The notes under the pieces were generated by a model. That model ran no database searches, was not told the DNA's origin, and worked only from the letters and a program-made list of their open reading frames with translations. Below are positions 8,178 through 17,086 of a stretch of DNA of 36,950 nt, piece after piece. The position numbers were made by a program, and so were the translations under genes. Numbering within the stretch: the stretch's first letter is position 1; every line of letters begins with the position of its first letter. Source of the stretch: Candidatus Omnitrophota bacterium (GTDB lineage Bacteria > Omnitrophota > Gorgyraeia > JAHIPI01); the NCBI GenBank assembly GCA_016783745.1, contig JADHVZ010000020.1, forward strand, positions 1 to 36,950, read 5' to 3'.

Positions 8178-9413
8178 ATGCGTATTTTGGTAATAGGGAT
8201 AAATTACTCTCCGGAGAAGATAGGAATAGGAGAGAATACAACCAGGATATGCGAGTATTTAGCCTCAACAGGGCATAAGGTCAGTATGGTGACATCTTTT
8301 CCACATTATCCCGAATGGAAAATATGGGATTCCTACCGCGGCAGGATTTTTATGCGGGAATCTATCAATGGCGTCTCGGTATACCGCGGATATATGGTCT
8401 TGCCGCGTTTTCCGCTAAATACATTTCAGCGCATCATCTATGATATCTCTTTCACTATATCAGCTTTTATAATAGGGCTCACAATAGGAAGAGCCGATGT
8501 TGTCCTGGCAGTGAGCCCGCCGCTTGAGGGAGCGCTCTCGGCTTATCTTTTGGCAAAGGTAAAGCGGGCGAAGTTTGTAATACAATTGCAGGACCTGGTC
8601 CCGGATCTAGCGATCTCTCTGGGTATACTCAAAAACCCGTTTGTCATAAAGCTGGGCAAGCTTTTGGAAAAATTTATATACGGAAAAGCGCGGAATATAC
8701 TCGTTATTTGCAAAGGTTTTATGGAGAACCTTAAAACAAAAGGCGTGCCTGAGTCAAAAATAGAGATCATTCCGAACTGTGTTGATATAAATCGAATAAG
8801 ACCTTTCATGGATAATAATTCTTTTAAGGATGATAATGGCCTGAACGGCAAGTTTATGGTCTTGCATTCAGGCAATATGGGCGCAAAGCAGGAACTGGAA
8901 AACGTTATTGAAGCCGCGCGATATCTTTTAGATCTGAAGGATATTATATTCATTCTTGCCGGCGACGGCCCGAGAAGGAAATCCCTGGAACAAAAAGCGG
9001 CGGGATCGCCGAATGTGCGCTTTGTGCCGTTACAGCCGAAAGACGTATTTCCTAACATGCTCAGCTCCGCTGATGTACTGGTGGTAAATCAAAATGCCAG
9101 GGTATTGGATATGGTGTTTCCCTACAAGCTGCTTAATTATATGTCAGCGGGCAGGTCCATCGTAGCGAGCGTCAACACAGAGAGTGAAACGGCAAAATAC
9201 GTGCGCCTGGCGGATTGCGGCCTCGTAGTCGCTCCAAAACAACCGCAGGCTCTGGCGGAAGCCGTGAGGAAAATCTATGTCGATAGGGAATTAGGCAGCC
9301 GCTATGGAAAAAACGGCAGGGTCTTCGCGCAGGAGAACTTCAGCCAGCAAAAAGTGTTGGAGAGATACACTCAATTCTTCAAAAATCTTGAAAAAAATAA
9401 GGATCAAGCATGA
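8178..9413 (+). CDS. WcaI-like family 4 glycosyltransferase
   Basis: 411 residues; AGGGGAG ends six bases before the ATG. The N-terminal Rossmann half opens with ILVIGINYSPEKIGIGENT and SFPHYPEWK, closely like colanic-acid WcaI proteins. The C-terminal half has the GT4 donor site (FMVLHSGNMGAKQELENVI, IFILAGDGPRRKSLE, FPYKLLNYMSAGRSIVAS) with the Glu of the EX7E-type region replaced by the WcaI-style VFPYKLL. It should transfer a sugar from a nucleotide donor, perhaps GDP-linked given the neighbouring GDP-mannose epimerase, to a lipid-linked intermediate at the inner membrane. It overlaps the next gene by four bases (ATGA), indicating translational coupling. Family assignment is firm; donor and linkage are inferred only. 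Confidence 0.88.
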   Translation: MRILVIGINYSPEKIGIGENTTRICEYLASTGHKVSMVTSFPHYPEWKIWDSYRGRIFMRESINGVSVYRGYMVLPRFPLNTFQRIIYDISFTISAFIIGLTIGRADVVLAVSPPLEGALSAYLLAKVKRAKFVIQLQDLVPDLAISLGILKNPFVIKLGKLLEKFIYGKARNILVICKGFMENLKTKGVPESKIEIIPNCVDINRIRPFMDNNSFKDDNGLNGKFMVLHSGNMGAKQELENVIEAARYLLDLKDIIFILAGDGPRRKSLEQKAAGSPNVRFVPLQPKDVFPNMLSSADVLVVNQNARVLDMVFPYKLLNYMSAGRSIVASVNTESETAKYVRLADCGLVVAPKQPQALAEAVRKIYVDRELGSRYGKNGRVFAQENFSQQKVLERYTQFFKNLEKNKDQA

Positions 9414-10396
9414 AACGTAAAAGAAAACTTTTAGTAGCCGGCGCGGGCGGCTTCATAGGGGGTCATCTCGTCAGGTATCTGGTGAAAAGGGGCTATTGGG
9501 TAAGAGGCGTGGATCTGAAATATCCGGAGTTTATGAAGACCCGGGCAGATGATTTCCGGATCCTGGACCTCAGAATAGCAAAAAATTGCCTTAAAGCGAC
9601 AGAGGGCATAGATGAGGTATTCCAGCTCGCCGCTAATATGGGCGGTATTAAATATATCACAGATGTTAGAACGGAAGTGATGAGGGATAATGTGCTTATA
9701 AACGTCAATATGCTTGAGGCCGCGAAAAAAAACAGGGTCTCAAGATATTTCTTTTCATCGTCGGCGTGCGTATATGCTACATATAAACAGAAGGAAGCGG
9801 ATAATCCCGGGCTGAAAGAAGGCGATGCCTATCCCGCTGATCCTGATAATGAGTACGGATGGGAAAAATTATTTACGGAGAGGCTCTGTAAAAATTATTA
9901 TTCAGACTATCATCTGAATACGCGCATAGCGAGATTTCATAATATCTACGGGCCTTACGGCACATATGACGGCGGCAGGGAAAAATCTCCGGCTGCCTTA
10001 TGTAGAAAAGTCGCCATGGCTAAAAACGGAGGAAAAATAGAGATATGGGGCGATGGTAAGCAAGCGAGATCTTATTGTTATATAGATGACTGTCTGATAG
10101 GCCTCGATCGATTGATGCGTTCGGCATACAGGGATCCGCTCAATATAGGCTCTGATAGGATCGTGACAATTGATAAGCTTGCTGATATCATAATAAACAT
10201 ATCCGGTAAAAAGCTTACTAAGGTCTACAACAAAAGTAAGCCCCAGGGCGTGAGAGGAAGGAATTCCGATAATTCTCTTGTAAGAAAGGCCTTGAAGTGG
10301 GAGCCAAAGATCGATCTGGAAAAGGGATTGAAGGCTACCTATTATTGGATAGAATCCGAACTAAGAAAGAGAACGCCGCGCCGTGCAAGAGGATAA
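9410..10396 (+). CDS. GDP-mannose 3,5-epimerase-like SDR enzyme
   Basis: 328 residues of the extended short-chain dehydrogenase fold. The NAD site is GAGGFIG (11-17). The sequence follows plant-type GDP-mannose 3,5-epimerase along its length: AANMGGIKYI, SSSACVY, NEYGWEK, RFHNIYGPYGTYDGGREK, GVRGRNSDN. All expected catalytic residues are present: Cys120, Tyr149, Lys153 and Lys192. These match the acid/base Cys, the YxxxK pair and the second Lys of the known enzyme. The predicted reaction is GDP-D-mannose to GDP-L-galactose (and GDP-L-gulose), in the cytoplasm. In this operon it would supply an L-sugar donor for the polysaccharide. A generic UDP-sugar epimerase is unlikely because the Cys and the second Lys are family-specific. 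Confidence 0.88.
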   Translation: MKRKRKLLVAGAGGFIGGHLVRYLVKRGYWVRGVDLKYPEFMKTRADDFRILDLRIAKNCLKATEGIDEVFQLAANMGGIKYITDVRTEVMRDNVLINVNMLEAAKKNRVSRYFFSSSACVYATYKQKEADNPGLKEGDAYPADPDNEYGWEKLFTERLCKNYYSDYHLNTRIARFHNIYGPYGTYDGGREKSPAALCRKVAMAKNGGKIEIWGDGKQARSYCYIDDCLIGLDRLMRSAYRDPLNIGSDRIVTIDKLADIIINISGKKLTKVYNKSKPQGVRGRNSDNSLVRKALKWEPKIDLEKGLKATYYWIESELRKRTPRRARG

Positions 10397-11096
10397 GAGA
10401 GCCTTTCCCTATAAATCACCTCCCGAAAGAATAAAAGATGGGTATAAGGAGATCTACGCTTTAAAGCAGCCATTAAAAGAGAGGCCGTGTAAATTAATTT
10501 TTGACAAGTTTTTTTCGTTTTTTATGGTCTGCCTGGCATCGCCGGTTTTTATTTTGATATTTTTAGCGTATTTACTGGAAGGCGCTGTAAACCCCGAAAG
10601 CAGGGGGCCTATTTTTGCGCCGTATACGGCATCATCATGCGGTAAGAGATTCAGAAAGCTGAAATTTAGAGTCACGAAAGGGGTGATGTTCAAGAAAAAA
10701 GCGATTATAAAAGGCGATTATCGCGCTTATCCTTCAGAATACAAAATTGAAAACCGTACTTATGTGGGGAGATTCTTAAAAAGATATTATCTGGACGAAC
10801 TACCTCAGATCTTGAATATTTTGAGGGGCGATATAAGCTTTGTAGGCCCGAGGCCGCTAGCCTGGTATCACTATCATAGAGATATCAAACAGGGAAATAT
10901 AACCAGAAAAATACTAAAAGCGGGGTTGTTCAGCTATAGCCATGTCAGAAAAGGAACGCCGGATTTTGGCAAACCGGAATTGGAATACAGGTATATAGAC
11001 GAGTATATGAGGTTTTCTGCATTCTCGCTTTTATGGACAGATGTCCAGATCATAGCGAGAGGGATAAAGATGATCCTGCAGGGGAAAGGATATTGA
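10383..11096 (+). CDS. Sugar transferase (bacterial sugar transferase family), short form
   Basis: 237 residues from a GTG at 10383 that overlaps the epimerase gene by 14 bases; an ATG at 10438 is an alternative. One hydrophobic segment (FFSFFMVCLASPVFILIFLAYLL, about 43-65) is followed by the phosphoglycosyl transferase core: KLKFRVTKG, then YYLDELPQ with the catalytic Asp-Glu pair, and NILRGDISFVGPRPL. This is the monotopic architecture: it moves a sugar phosphate from a nucleotide sugar to undecaprenyl phosphate. The KFRV segment departs from the usual KfRtM and the C-terminus (SYSHVRKGTPDFGKPELE) is unusual, so substrate or even activity may differ from the full-length paralogue encoded immediately downstream. 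Confidence 0.85.
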   Translation: MQEDKRAFPYKSPPERIKDGYKEIYALKQPLKERPCKLIFDKFFSFFMVCLASPVFILIFLAYLLEGAVNPESRGPIFAPYTASSCGKRFRKLKFRVTKGVMFKKKAIIKGDYRAYPSEYKIENRTYVGRFLKRYYLDELPQILNILRGDISFVGPRPLAWYHYHRDIKQGNITRKILKAGLFSYSHVRKGTPDFGKPELEYRYIDEYMRFSAFSLLWTDVQIIARGIKMILQGKGY

Positions 11097-11100
11097 TTTA

Positions 11101-12519
11101 ATGCAAGAGAGAATCTATATTTATAGAAGGTTGAATATGTTTGTGGATGCAGTTATTGCCAGCTTCTCCTTTATGGCAGCGATGTACCTCAGGGTCCATC
11201 TTGAAACAAGCTCTTTTGTAATGACGGAACATTATCGCAGATACCTCTGGTTAATATACGTGGTTATGCCGCTTTGGCCTTTGCTTCTCAATTTAAACGG
11301 CCTGTATCCGGCAAATAGACTGAGGACGATAGGACACGCAGTTCGCATTATCATAACGAGCAGTATGCAGGGGCTGTTCATTGTTATAGGCTTCCTCTTC
11401 TTATTCAAACTTCAAATAGTGAGCCGCCTTATAATAGCAGGATTCAGTCTTATCGTAACGGCATTGCTTACTTTAAAAGAAATCATAGTCATAGAGCTCA
11501 TTCGTTACTTAAGGAAGACAGGCGTAGACATAAGAAATGTTCTTGTAGCAGGCACAATTGATAGCGCTCGTAAAGTAATCGATATGATAGACAAAAATAG
11601 TTATTTAGGTTTAAAAGTCACCGGACTTTTAGTGCCCAAGGGGGAATCCCAGGGGAAGACCGCAGGAAAACATAAAATTTTGGGCAGTTTTGAAGAGATA
11701 GAAAAGGTACTTCATAGCAGTCCGATAGATCATGTTATTATCACTATCTATAGAAAAGAGTATAAAGAAGTGGATAATATTGTATTCCACTCTGAAGAAG
11801 AGGGAGTGGAGATCTGGCTTACCCCTGACCTCTTTAACGTAAGGATAGCAAAATTGGATGCCGATGAGCTCTGCGGCATGCCGATTTTTGTGTTAAGGAC
11901 TGCGCCGAGATTTTCCTGGCAAATATACATAAAGAGCTTTTTAGATAGAGTAAGCGGATTGATGCTCGGCATCTTGAGCTTGCCATTGATCGCTACAGCG
12001 GCTATTTTTATAAAACTTACTTCTCAGGGCCCGGTTTTTTTTAAGCAGGAACGGTGTAGCGTCCAGGGAAGGCGATTTATACTTTACAAACTAAGGACGA
12101 TGGATACCGATGCGGAAAACATGAAAAAAAAATTAGAAGCTAAAAACATCATGAAAGGCCCGGTCTTTAAGTTGAAGGATGACCCGCGGATCACGTCCGT
12201 AGGGCGCATATTACGAAAACTGAGCATAGATGAAATGCCTCAATTCTGGAATGTGATAAAAGGCGATATGAGCCTTATAGGGCCTCGACCACCGATTCCG
12301 GAGGAGGTTAAAAGATATGATGGTTGGCAGCGTAGGCGGTTAAGCATGAAGCCGGGGATCACCGGATTATGGCAAATATCGGGGCGAAGTGATATAACAG
12401 ATTTTGATAAACTAGCAAACCTCGATTTACAGTATATTGACAATTGGTCATTATGGTTCGATCTTAAGATATTTCTCAAAACAATATGGGTCGTGTTGAA
12501 TATGAGAGGGGCGACATAA
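11101..12519 (+). CDS. Undecaprenyl-phosphate glucose/galactose phosphotransferase (polytopic, WcaJ/EpsE type)
   Basis: 472 residues. Four N-terminal membrane helices (about 14-130) lead to a degenerate Rossmann domain (VRNVLVAGT-like, about 140-265), then a fifth re-entrant helix (GLMLGILSLPLIATAAIFI) and the catalytic domain. Motifs: PVFFKQERCSVQGRRFILYKLR, LSIDEMPQFWNVIKGDMSLIGP, and KPGITGLWQISGRSDITDFDKL. The DE pair and the basic cluster needed for transfer are intact. It starts polysaccharide repeat-unit synthesis by making a polyprenyl-diphospho-sugar at the cytoplasmic face. SD AAAGGA precedes the ATG by about nine bases, four bases after the previous stop. Two initiating transferases in a row is uncommon; this one has the canonical features. 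Confidence 0.92.
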   Translation: MQERIYIYRRLNMFVDAVIASFSFMAAMYLRVHLETSSFVMTEHYRRYLWLIYVVMPLWPLLLNLNGLYPANRLRTIGHAVRIIITSSMQGLFIVIGFLFLFKLQIVSRLIIAGFSLIVTALLTLKEIIVIELIRYLRKTGVDIRNVLVAGTIDSARKVIDMIDKNSYLGLKVTGLLVPKGESQGKTAGKHKILGSFEEIEKVLHSSPIDHVIITIYRKEYKEVDNIVFHSEEEGVEIWLTPDLFNVRIAKLDADELCGMPIFVLRTAPRFSWQIYIKSFLDRVSGLMLGILSLPLIATAAIFIKLTSQGPVFFKQERCSVQGRRFILYKLRTMDTDAENMKKKLEAKNIMKGPVFKLKDDPRITSVGRILRKLSIDEMPQFWNVIKGDMSLIGPRPPIPEEVKRYDGWQRRRLSMKPGITGLWQISGRSDITDFDKLANLDLQYIDNWSLWFDLKIFLKTIWVVLNMRGAT

Positions 12520-12572
12520 TATAGTTAAAAAATTAAAAGTTATTGTGGTAAAGATAAAAGCAGATCATACCC

Positions 12573-12600
12573 TTGACTTTTTCAAGAAATGATGTATATT
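12573..12600 (+). promoter_or_regulatory. Predicted promoter for the small membrane protein and export genes
   Basis: TTGACT (12573-12578), 16 bp, TATATT (12595-12600). It lies in the gap after the sugar transferase operon. Confidence 0.45.
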
Positions 12601-12659
12601 TTATATAAAGCTCAATCAATCATTATTCATGATTTACGATTGGGGAAAGGGGGGGAAGG

Positions 12660-12836
12660 ATGAAGATAGTCGTTGATATATTAATTGCGCTAGCTCTTAT
12701 GTGTTTTCTTGTGGCTGTGCTGTCTAAAGTTACTGCTATTGGCCTGTATGGTATGGGCGTAAAACCAATAGCGGCTTTGGTTTTTGGAAATAGCTGTTTA
12801 TTGCTGGCACTTGTTTTGAACAGCGTAAGAAAGTGA
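12660..12836 (+). CDS. Small two-helix membrane protein (58 aa)
   Basis: ATG at 12660, stop TGA at 12834-12836. The protein begins MKIVVDILIALALMCFLVA, and the second hydrophobic stretch is IAALVFGNSCLLLALVL; a short Gly/Lys loop (GLYGMGVKP) joins them and the C-terminus is SVRK. A very strong SD (GGGGGGGAAGG) and a promoter upstream argue that it is real. No family recognised. Its place just before the Wza/Wzc pair suggests a small accessory of the export machinery, which is inference only. The interval 12837-12994 contains a short hairpin (CCTTAAAAAGG) and a repeated ATGTTAATC, but no clear promoter. Confidence 0.6.
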   Translation: MKIVVDILIALALMCFLVAVLSKVTAIGLYGMGVKPIAALVFGNSCLLLALVLNSVRK

Positions 12837-12994
12837 TGGTAAAAAAAGACCCTTAGAAACGTCCCATTCCTTAAAAAGGATTCTAAAGAAAACGTACTAC
12901 CGTTTGTGACACATCTTTCATTGTCGTATGTTAATCAAATGTTAATCTTATGCTATTCTTAAAAAGATTACGACATACTTTAATTAGGGCGTAT

Positions 12995-14263
12995 ATGACT
13001 AAATATTTGAGGACAATTTTAGGTATTGTGTTAATAGCAGGATTTTCTTCTCCGGCCTTTTCGCAAACATCAAGGGTGACGACAGCTGATAACGTTCCGG
13101 GGTGGGGGTCGCCGCTGATGGGAGGACAGGAGCTTTTAGAATATCGTGTAGCGCCGGGAGACGAAATATTGATCTCTGTCTGGAAAAACGAGGACCTTAC
13201 AAGGTTGGTGACGGTAAAGGGCGACGGGAATATATCCTATCCGTTGATAGGGTCGATTCGAGCCGCCGGGATAACTGTTGAGGAGCTTCAAGAGAGCATG
13301 CAGCAGGCCCTTATGCCGTACGCAAGATCTTCAGCTAAAAATATTATTGAAGTCGGCGATACGCTTGAGATCTTTCTTTGGAGAAATCCGGCTCTTTCAA
13401 AAGAAGTAACTGTGAGGCCGGACGGGAAGATCGCTTATCCTTTAACGGGAACTATTCAGGCGGCAGGTTTTACTACGGAACAGCTTCAGGATAAGATGAA
13501 AGAAGGGCTTTCAAGATACATCAAGCTGCCCACGGAGAGCATAATGGAACCCGGCGATGAAGTAGAGGTTTTTGTGTGGAAACATAACGACCTTTCAAGA
13601 ACGTTAACAGTCAGAGGCGACGGAAACATCACATATCCTCTCATAGGGACGATCAAAGCAGCCGGCTTAAACGCGTACCAGCTTCAGGATATGATGGAAG
13701 AGAAACTGGCCGAATATATAAAGTTTCCCGATGTTTCTATTCTCATCCGAAAAATAACGGGAGAAGAAGTTGTAGGGGTCAGCAATAAAGATGTCGATGA
13801 CCTTGTGGTGTTTATCTCAAGTTATACTGATGAAAAAATTATTAAAATAACGGATATCACCGTTGAAGTCGTCTCTTCCGCAGGTAACAAGGTCCTGGTA
13901 TTCGGGGAAGTGGGAAACGAGGGAATATATTTATATAAAGGGACAATAACTGTGCTGGAAGCAATTGCAATGGCAGGGGGCATTAGAACAACGGGAAAGA
14001 GGGAAAGTATAATCGTGGTCAGCGGAAATATGACGGATAACCCTCAGGCAAGAAGAATAAATCTATTCCGCATACTCAGAAAAGGGACTCCAAAAACAGA
14101 TATTGTACTGACGCCAAATGACGTCATATATGTGCCCAGGACCTTTATAGCGGATGTAAACAGATTCTACGCGGATATACAACCGACGTTGGACCAGGGT
14201 ATGAGTATATTCGATTGGCGTGATGCGGCCAGGGCGTGGTATAGGCACACAATACCTGAATAG
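12995..14263 (+). CDS. Wza-like polysaccharide export protein with three tandem Poly_export domains
   Basis: 422 residues from the ATG at 12995, which has AGGG seven bases upstream and opens a signal peptide (YLRTILGIVLIAGFSSPAFS). An upstream ATG at 12950 lacks an SD. Three copies of the Poly_export unit follow with a 66-residue period: about 53-106, 119-172 and 185-238. Each has a (A/E)xGDxxxI/VxxW start, DGxIxYPLxGxI and a final LQxxM. One SLBB domain follows (VLVFGEVGNEGIYLYKGTI, about 300-345). No lipobox Cys is seen, so unlike classical Wza it may not be a lipoprotein. The usual design is one export domain and one or two SLBB domains. It should form the outer-membrane/periplasmic channel that works with the Wzc-like protein encoded 23 bases downstream. 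Confidence 0.9.
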   Translation: MTKYLRTILGIVLIAGFSSPAFSQTSRVTTADNVPGWGSPLMGGQELLEYRVAPGDEILISVWKNEDLTRLVTVKGDGNISYPLIGSIRAAGITVEELQESMQQALMPYARSSAKNIIEVGDTLEIFLWRNPALSKEVTVRPDGKIAYPLTGTIQAAGFTTEQLQDKMKEGLSRYIKLPTESIMEPGDEVEVFVWKHNDLSRTLTVRGDGNITYPLIGTIKAAGLNAYQLQDMMEEKLAEYIKFPDVSILIRKITGEEVVGVSNKDVDDLVVFISSYTDEKIIKITDITVEVVSSAGNKVLVFGEVGNEGIYLYKGTITVLEAIAMAGGIRTTGKRESIIVVSGNMTDNPQARRINLFRILRKGTPKTDIVLTPNDVIYVPRTFIADVNRFYADIQPTLDQGMSIFDWRDAARAWYRHTIPE

Positions 14264-14286
14264 CCAGTAGATATGACAGGATAACT

Positions 14287-16254
14287 ATGCCGGATACACA
14301 CGAGGAATTCGAGTTTAATATAGGGGATTACATCCAGATTTTTTTTAAAAGAAAATGGATAATATTTTTTAGCTTTTTAGTTGTTTTCCTGGCCGTCTTT
14401 ATTTATACCAACCTTCAAACTCCGATTTATCGAGCCTCCCTTCTTTTTAGGATCGAGACCCAAATCGTTCTACCTTCAGAAGTCGTATTTCCTTCTCCTG
14501 AGTTATTTATGAAGACAGAACTGTCTGATTATGTAAGACGCGTTACCAGCCGTCCCATTTTGGAGGAGGTAGCCGCGGAATTGGGATGGATAAAAGAAGA
14601 AATGAATGCCGAGAAGAGGGACTCTATAACTACGTGGATAATGGATAATGTAGAAGCAGTGGAACTTAAAAAAGGCAAAATGATACGGCTTTATTATAAA
14701 TCGAAAGATCCTCAGGAAGCCGCGCATGTTGTAAATACTATTTTTGAAATATTCAAGAAGGCGAATATCGAAGAAAGAAATATACAAATACGTAAGGTGA
14801 GGATGTTTGTGGAAAAGGCGCTCAACGATGTATCAGGTAAATTGAAGCAACAGGAAGAGAGATTGCGTGAGCTGACTACCGCAGGGACAATAGGTACGGG
14901 AAGCTCCATTATCGAAGACATCAACGCATTGGAAAAGCTGCGATCTACTTTATCGACCCAATTTACTGAAAGGCATCCTGAAATAGTAAGCCTGAATGAT
15001 GAAATCACCGCATTAAAGACAAAGCTGAAAAATCTACCAAAGGAAGAATTTGAATATAGGATCCTGGAAAGAGATATTAACATTGACGAAACTCTATACA
15101 ACGATCTAAAAGAGAGGCTGCAGGAAGTCCAGATCAAAGAAGTCGAAGAGATCGATAATGTGATCATGGTGGATCCGGCAAAGCCCCCTACCTGGATATA
15201 TTACCCGGACGCCAAAAAGAATTATTTTATCGCAGTAGTGCTGGGGCTTGGCCTGGGAGTAGCTTTAGCGTTTGTAGCTGAGCAGCTGGATACGTCAATA
15301 AGAAAGATCGATGACATTGAGGGTTTTCTGAAGGCCAGCGTTTTGGGCATTATTCCGTATTGCTCCGATAAGGATAAAGAAAAGGCAAAAGCCAGGAAAA
15401 AGTGGAGAAGCTTCTTTAGAAAAGAAGGTAGGGGCAAGGTGAAAGTAGAGCCGCTGGATGTGCTTGCGCTCGATGAATCCACTGACCAGCGTTTCATAGA
15501 AGCCTTCCGTATTTTAAGCGTGAATTTACAGATGCGCTTTGGCGAAGCAGGGGGTAGGTTAAAGAGCAAAATAATAATGTTTACCAGCAGCAGCCCGAAA
15601 GACGGTAAAAGTCTTATTACATCCAATCTATCTGTTATAATGTCACAGATGGGGTATAAGGTACTTCTTCTGGATACAGATACCAGGCGTCCCATGGTGC
15701 ATAAGAATTTCGGTTTAAAGAACAGTAAAAACGGACTTACGGACATATTGATGGGCGCTGTAGAACTTGAAGGGGGAACTAAGACGGCAACGGATATTAT
15801 GCTTGCCCTAAGTGATGCCGACAAGATCATGAATAAATCGTGGTTAAACAATCTCCATATTATAACCGCGGGCTCAAGCTTTCCGAATCCGGCAAATCTT
15901 TTTAATTCCGACAAGATGAACGACATCTTAGATCAGATGAGAGGTAAATATGATATTATTATAGTAGACTCTCCTCCGATTCTGACAGTAAGCGAACCTT
16001 CCATCATGTGTCCCAAGGTGGATGAGGTTATACTTATTTTCAGAGCAGGCTTTACATCAAGGCTTATTTTGAAGAGAGCTCGACAACAAATAGAGGGTAC
16101 GAGAGGCAAGGGGTCGCTATCAGGAATCATTGTAAATAATGCCAATGCTGAATCCGGACGATACGGTTATTACGGATATGACAAGTATTACGGGAAATAT
16201 GACCATTATTACGCCAAATCTCCCAGCGATTTAAAAAGGGGGGAAGAGAGTTAG
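14287..16254 (+). CDS. Wzc-like chain-length determinant fused to BY-kinase
   Basis: 655 residues. Wzz domain with helix 1 (WIIFFSFLVVFLAVFIY, about 23-40), a long periplasmic coiled-coil region, and helix 2 (NYFIAVVLGLGLGVALAFVAEQ, about 315-335). The cytoplasmic kinase domain has Walker A SSPKDGKSL (Lys441), Walker A' LLLDTDTRRP (Asp463, Asp465) and Walker B IIIVDSPPI. The C-terminus carries nine Tyr within 17 residues (RYGYYGYDKYYGKY onward), the autophosphorylation cluster. Cycles of phosphorylation control polymer length and export through the Wza-like channel. Gram-negative fused form. The exosortase-associated subgroup has this layout, but no exosortase gene is in the window. The next gene starts one base after the stop. 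Confidence 0.93.
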   Translation: MPDTHEEFEFNIGDYIQIFFKRKWIIFFSFLVVFLAVFIYTNLQTPIYRASLLFRIETQIVLPSEVVFPSPELFMKTELSDYVRRVTSRPILEEVAAELGWIKEEMNAEKRDSITTWIMDNVEAVELKKGKMIRLYYKSKDPQEAAHVVNTIFEIFKKANIEERNIQIRKVRMFVEKALNDVSGKLKQQEERLRELTTAGTIGTGSSIIEDINALEKLRSTLSTQFTERHPEIVSLNDEITALKTKLKNLPKEEFEYRILERDINIDETLYNDLKERLQEVQIKEVEEIDNVIMVDPAKPPTWIYYPDAKKNYFIAVVLGLGLGVALAFVAEQLDTSIRKIDDIEGFLKASVLGIIPYCSDKDKEKAKARKKWRSFFRKEGRGKVKVEPLDVLALDESTDQRFIEAFRILSVNLQMRFGEAGGRLKSKIIMFTSSSPKDGKSLITSNLSVIMSQMGYKVLLLDTDTRRPMVHKNFGLKNSKNGLTDILMGAVELEGGTKTATDIMLALSDADKIMNKSWLNNLHIITAGSSFPNPANLFNSDKMNDILDQMRGKYDIIIVDSPPILTVSEPSIMCPKVDEVILIFRAGFTSRLILKRARQQIEGTRGKGSLSGIIVNNANAESGRYGYYGYDKYYGKYDHYYAKSPSDLKRGEES

Positions 16255-16255
16255 G

Positions 16256-17086
16256 ATGTATGAGAAATACTGGGGCCTGAGGGAAAAGCCGTTTGAAAAC
16301 ACGCCCGACCCCCATTTTATGTATTATTCAAGAAAGCACGAAGAGGCGCTGATGAGGCTTCTCTACGCGATCAAAGAAGAAAAAGGCGCCGCAATGCTGA
16401 CAGGAGAATACGGTTCCGGTAAGACTGTATTGAGCAGGATAATCATAGACGAATTGATAAAAAATGAGATCTACGAAGTTGCGCTCATAATCCATCCCCA
16501 GCTTACGCCCGTTGAATTTATACAGGAGATCATCTACCAACTTGATAACGAGACCGCGGAAGGTACGAAGCCGCAGCTTTTACATAAACTGCAGAACATA
16601 GTCTATAAAAATTTTAACGAAGACAAAAGGACAGTGATCCTGATAGATGAATCACAGATCATAAAAGACAAAGAGACGCTTGAGGAGATAAGACTCTTCT
16701 TGAATTTTCAGTTGAATAATAGATTCCTGATAACCCTTGTTTTGATCGGCCAGCCTGAGTTGATAGACAAGATAAAAGAGATGCCGCAATTACAACAGAG
16801 GTTAGGGATAAAATATCATCTAACAGGCCTTGACCTTAACGAGACAGAAGAATATATTAAACACCGCCTTTCCGTAGCAGGCGCTAAAAAAGATATATTC
16901 GTAAAAAATACATATGAGGTGATATTTAAGTATTCAAGAGGGGTTCCGAGAAAAATAAATAACATCTGTGATATGTGCCTTTTGATCGGATTCGGGCAGG
17001 AAGTGAAGAGTGTCGATAGGGATATTGTGGAAAAAATCGCAAAAGACCTAAATGCGTGGGGAGCTACCTATGCCACGAATGTTTGA
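16256..17086 (+). CDS. ExeA-like AAA ATPase of exopolysaccharide loci
   Basis: 276 residues. It begins YEKYWGLREKPFENTPDP, the standard opening of the ExeA/GspA-type AAA family, then GEYGSGKT (Walker A, about residues 49-56), TVILIDESQ (Walker B) and a C-terminal RGVPRKINNICDMCLL sensor-2 segment. Members are found beside Wzc in exosortase-type EPS loci and in type II secretion. Here the first base lies two bases after the kinase stop and the 3' end overlaps the HD-GYP gene by 17 bases, so all three are coupled. It has no membrane helix and no peptidoglycan-binding tail, unlike full ExeA, so it is probably a cytoplasmic motor or switch of the export complex. The exact role is not known. Confidence 0.88.
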   Translation: MYEKYWGLREKPFENTPDPHFMYYSRKHEEALMRLLYAIKEEKGAAMLTGEYGSGKTVLSRIIIDELIKNEIYEVALIIHPQLTPVEFIQEIIYQLDNETAEGTKPQLLHKLQNIVYKNFNEDKRTVILIDESQIIKDKETLEEIRLFLNFQLNNRFLITLVLIGQPELIDKIKEMPQLQQRLGIKYHLTGLDLNETEEYIKHRLSVAGAKKDIFVKNTYEVIFKYSRGVPRKINNICDMCLLIGFGQEVKSVDRDIVEKIAKDLNAWGATYATNV

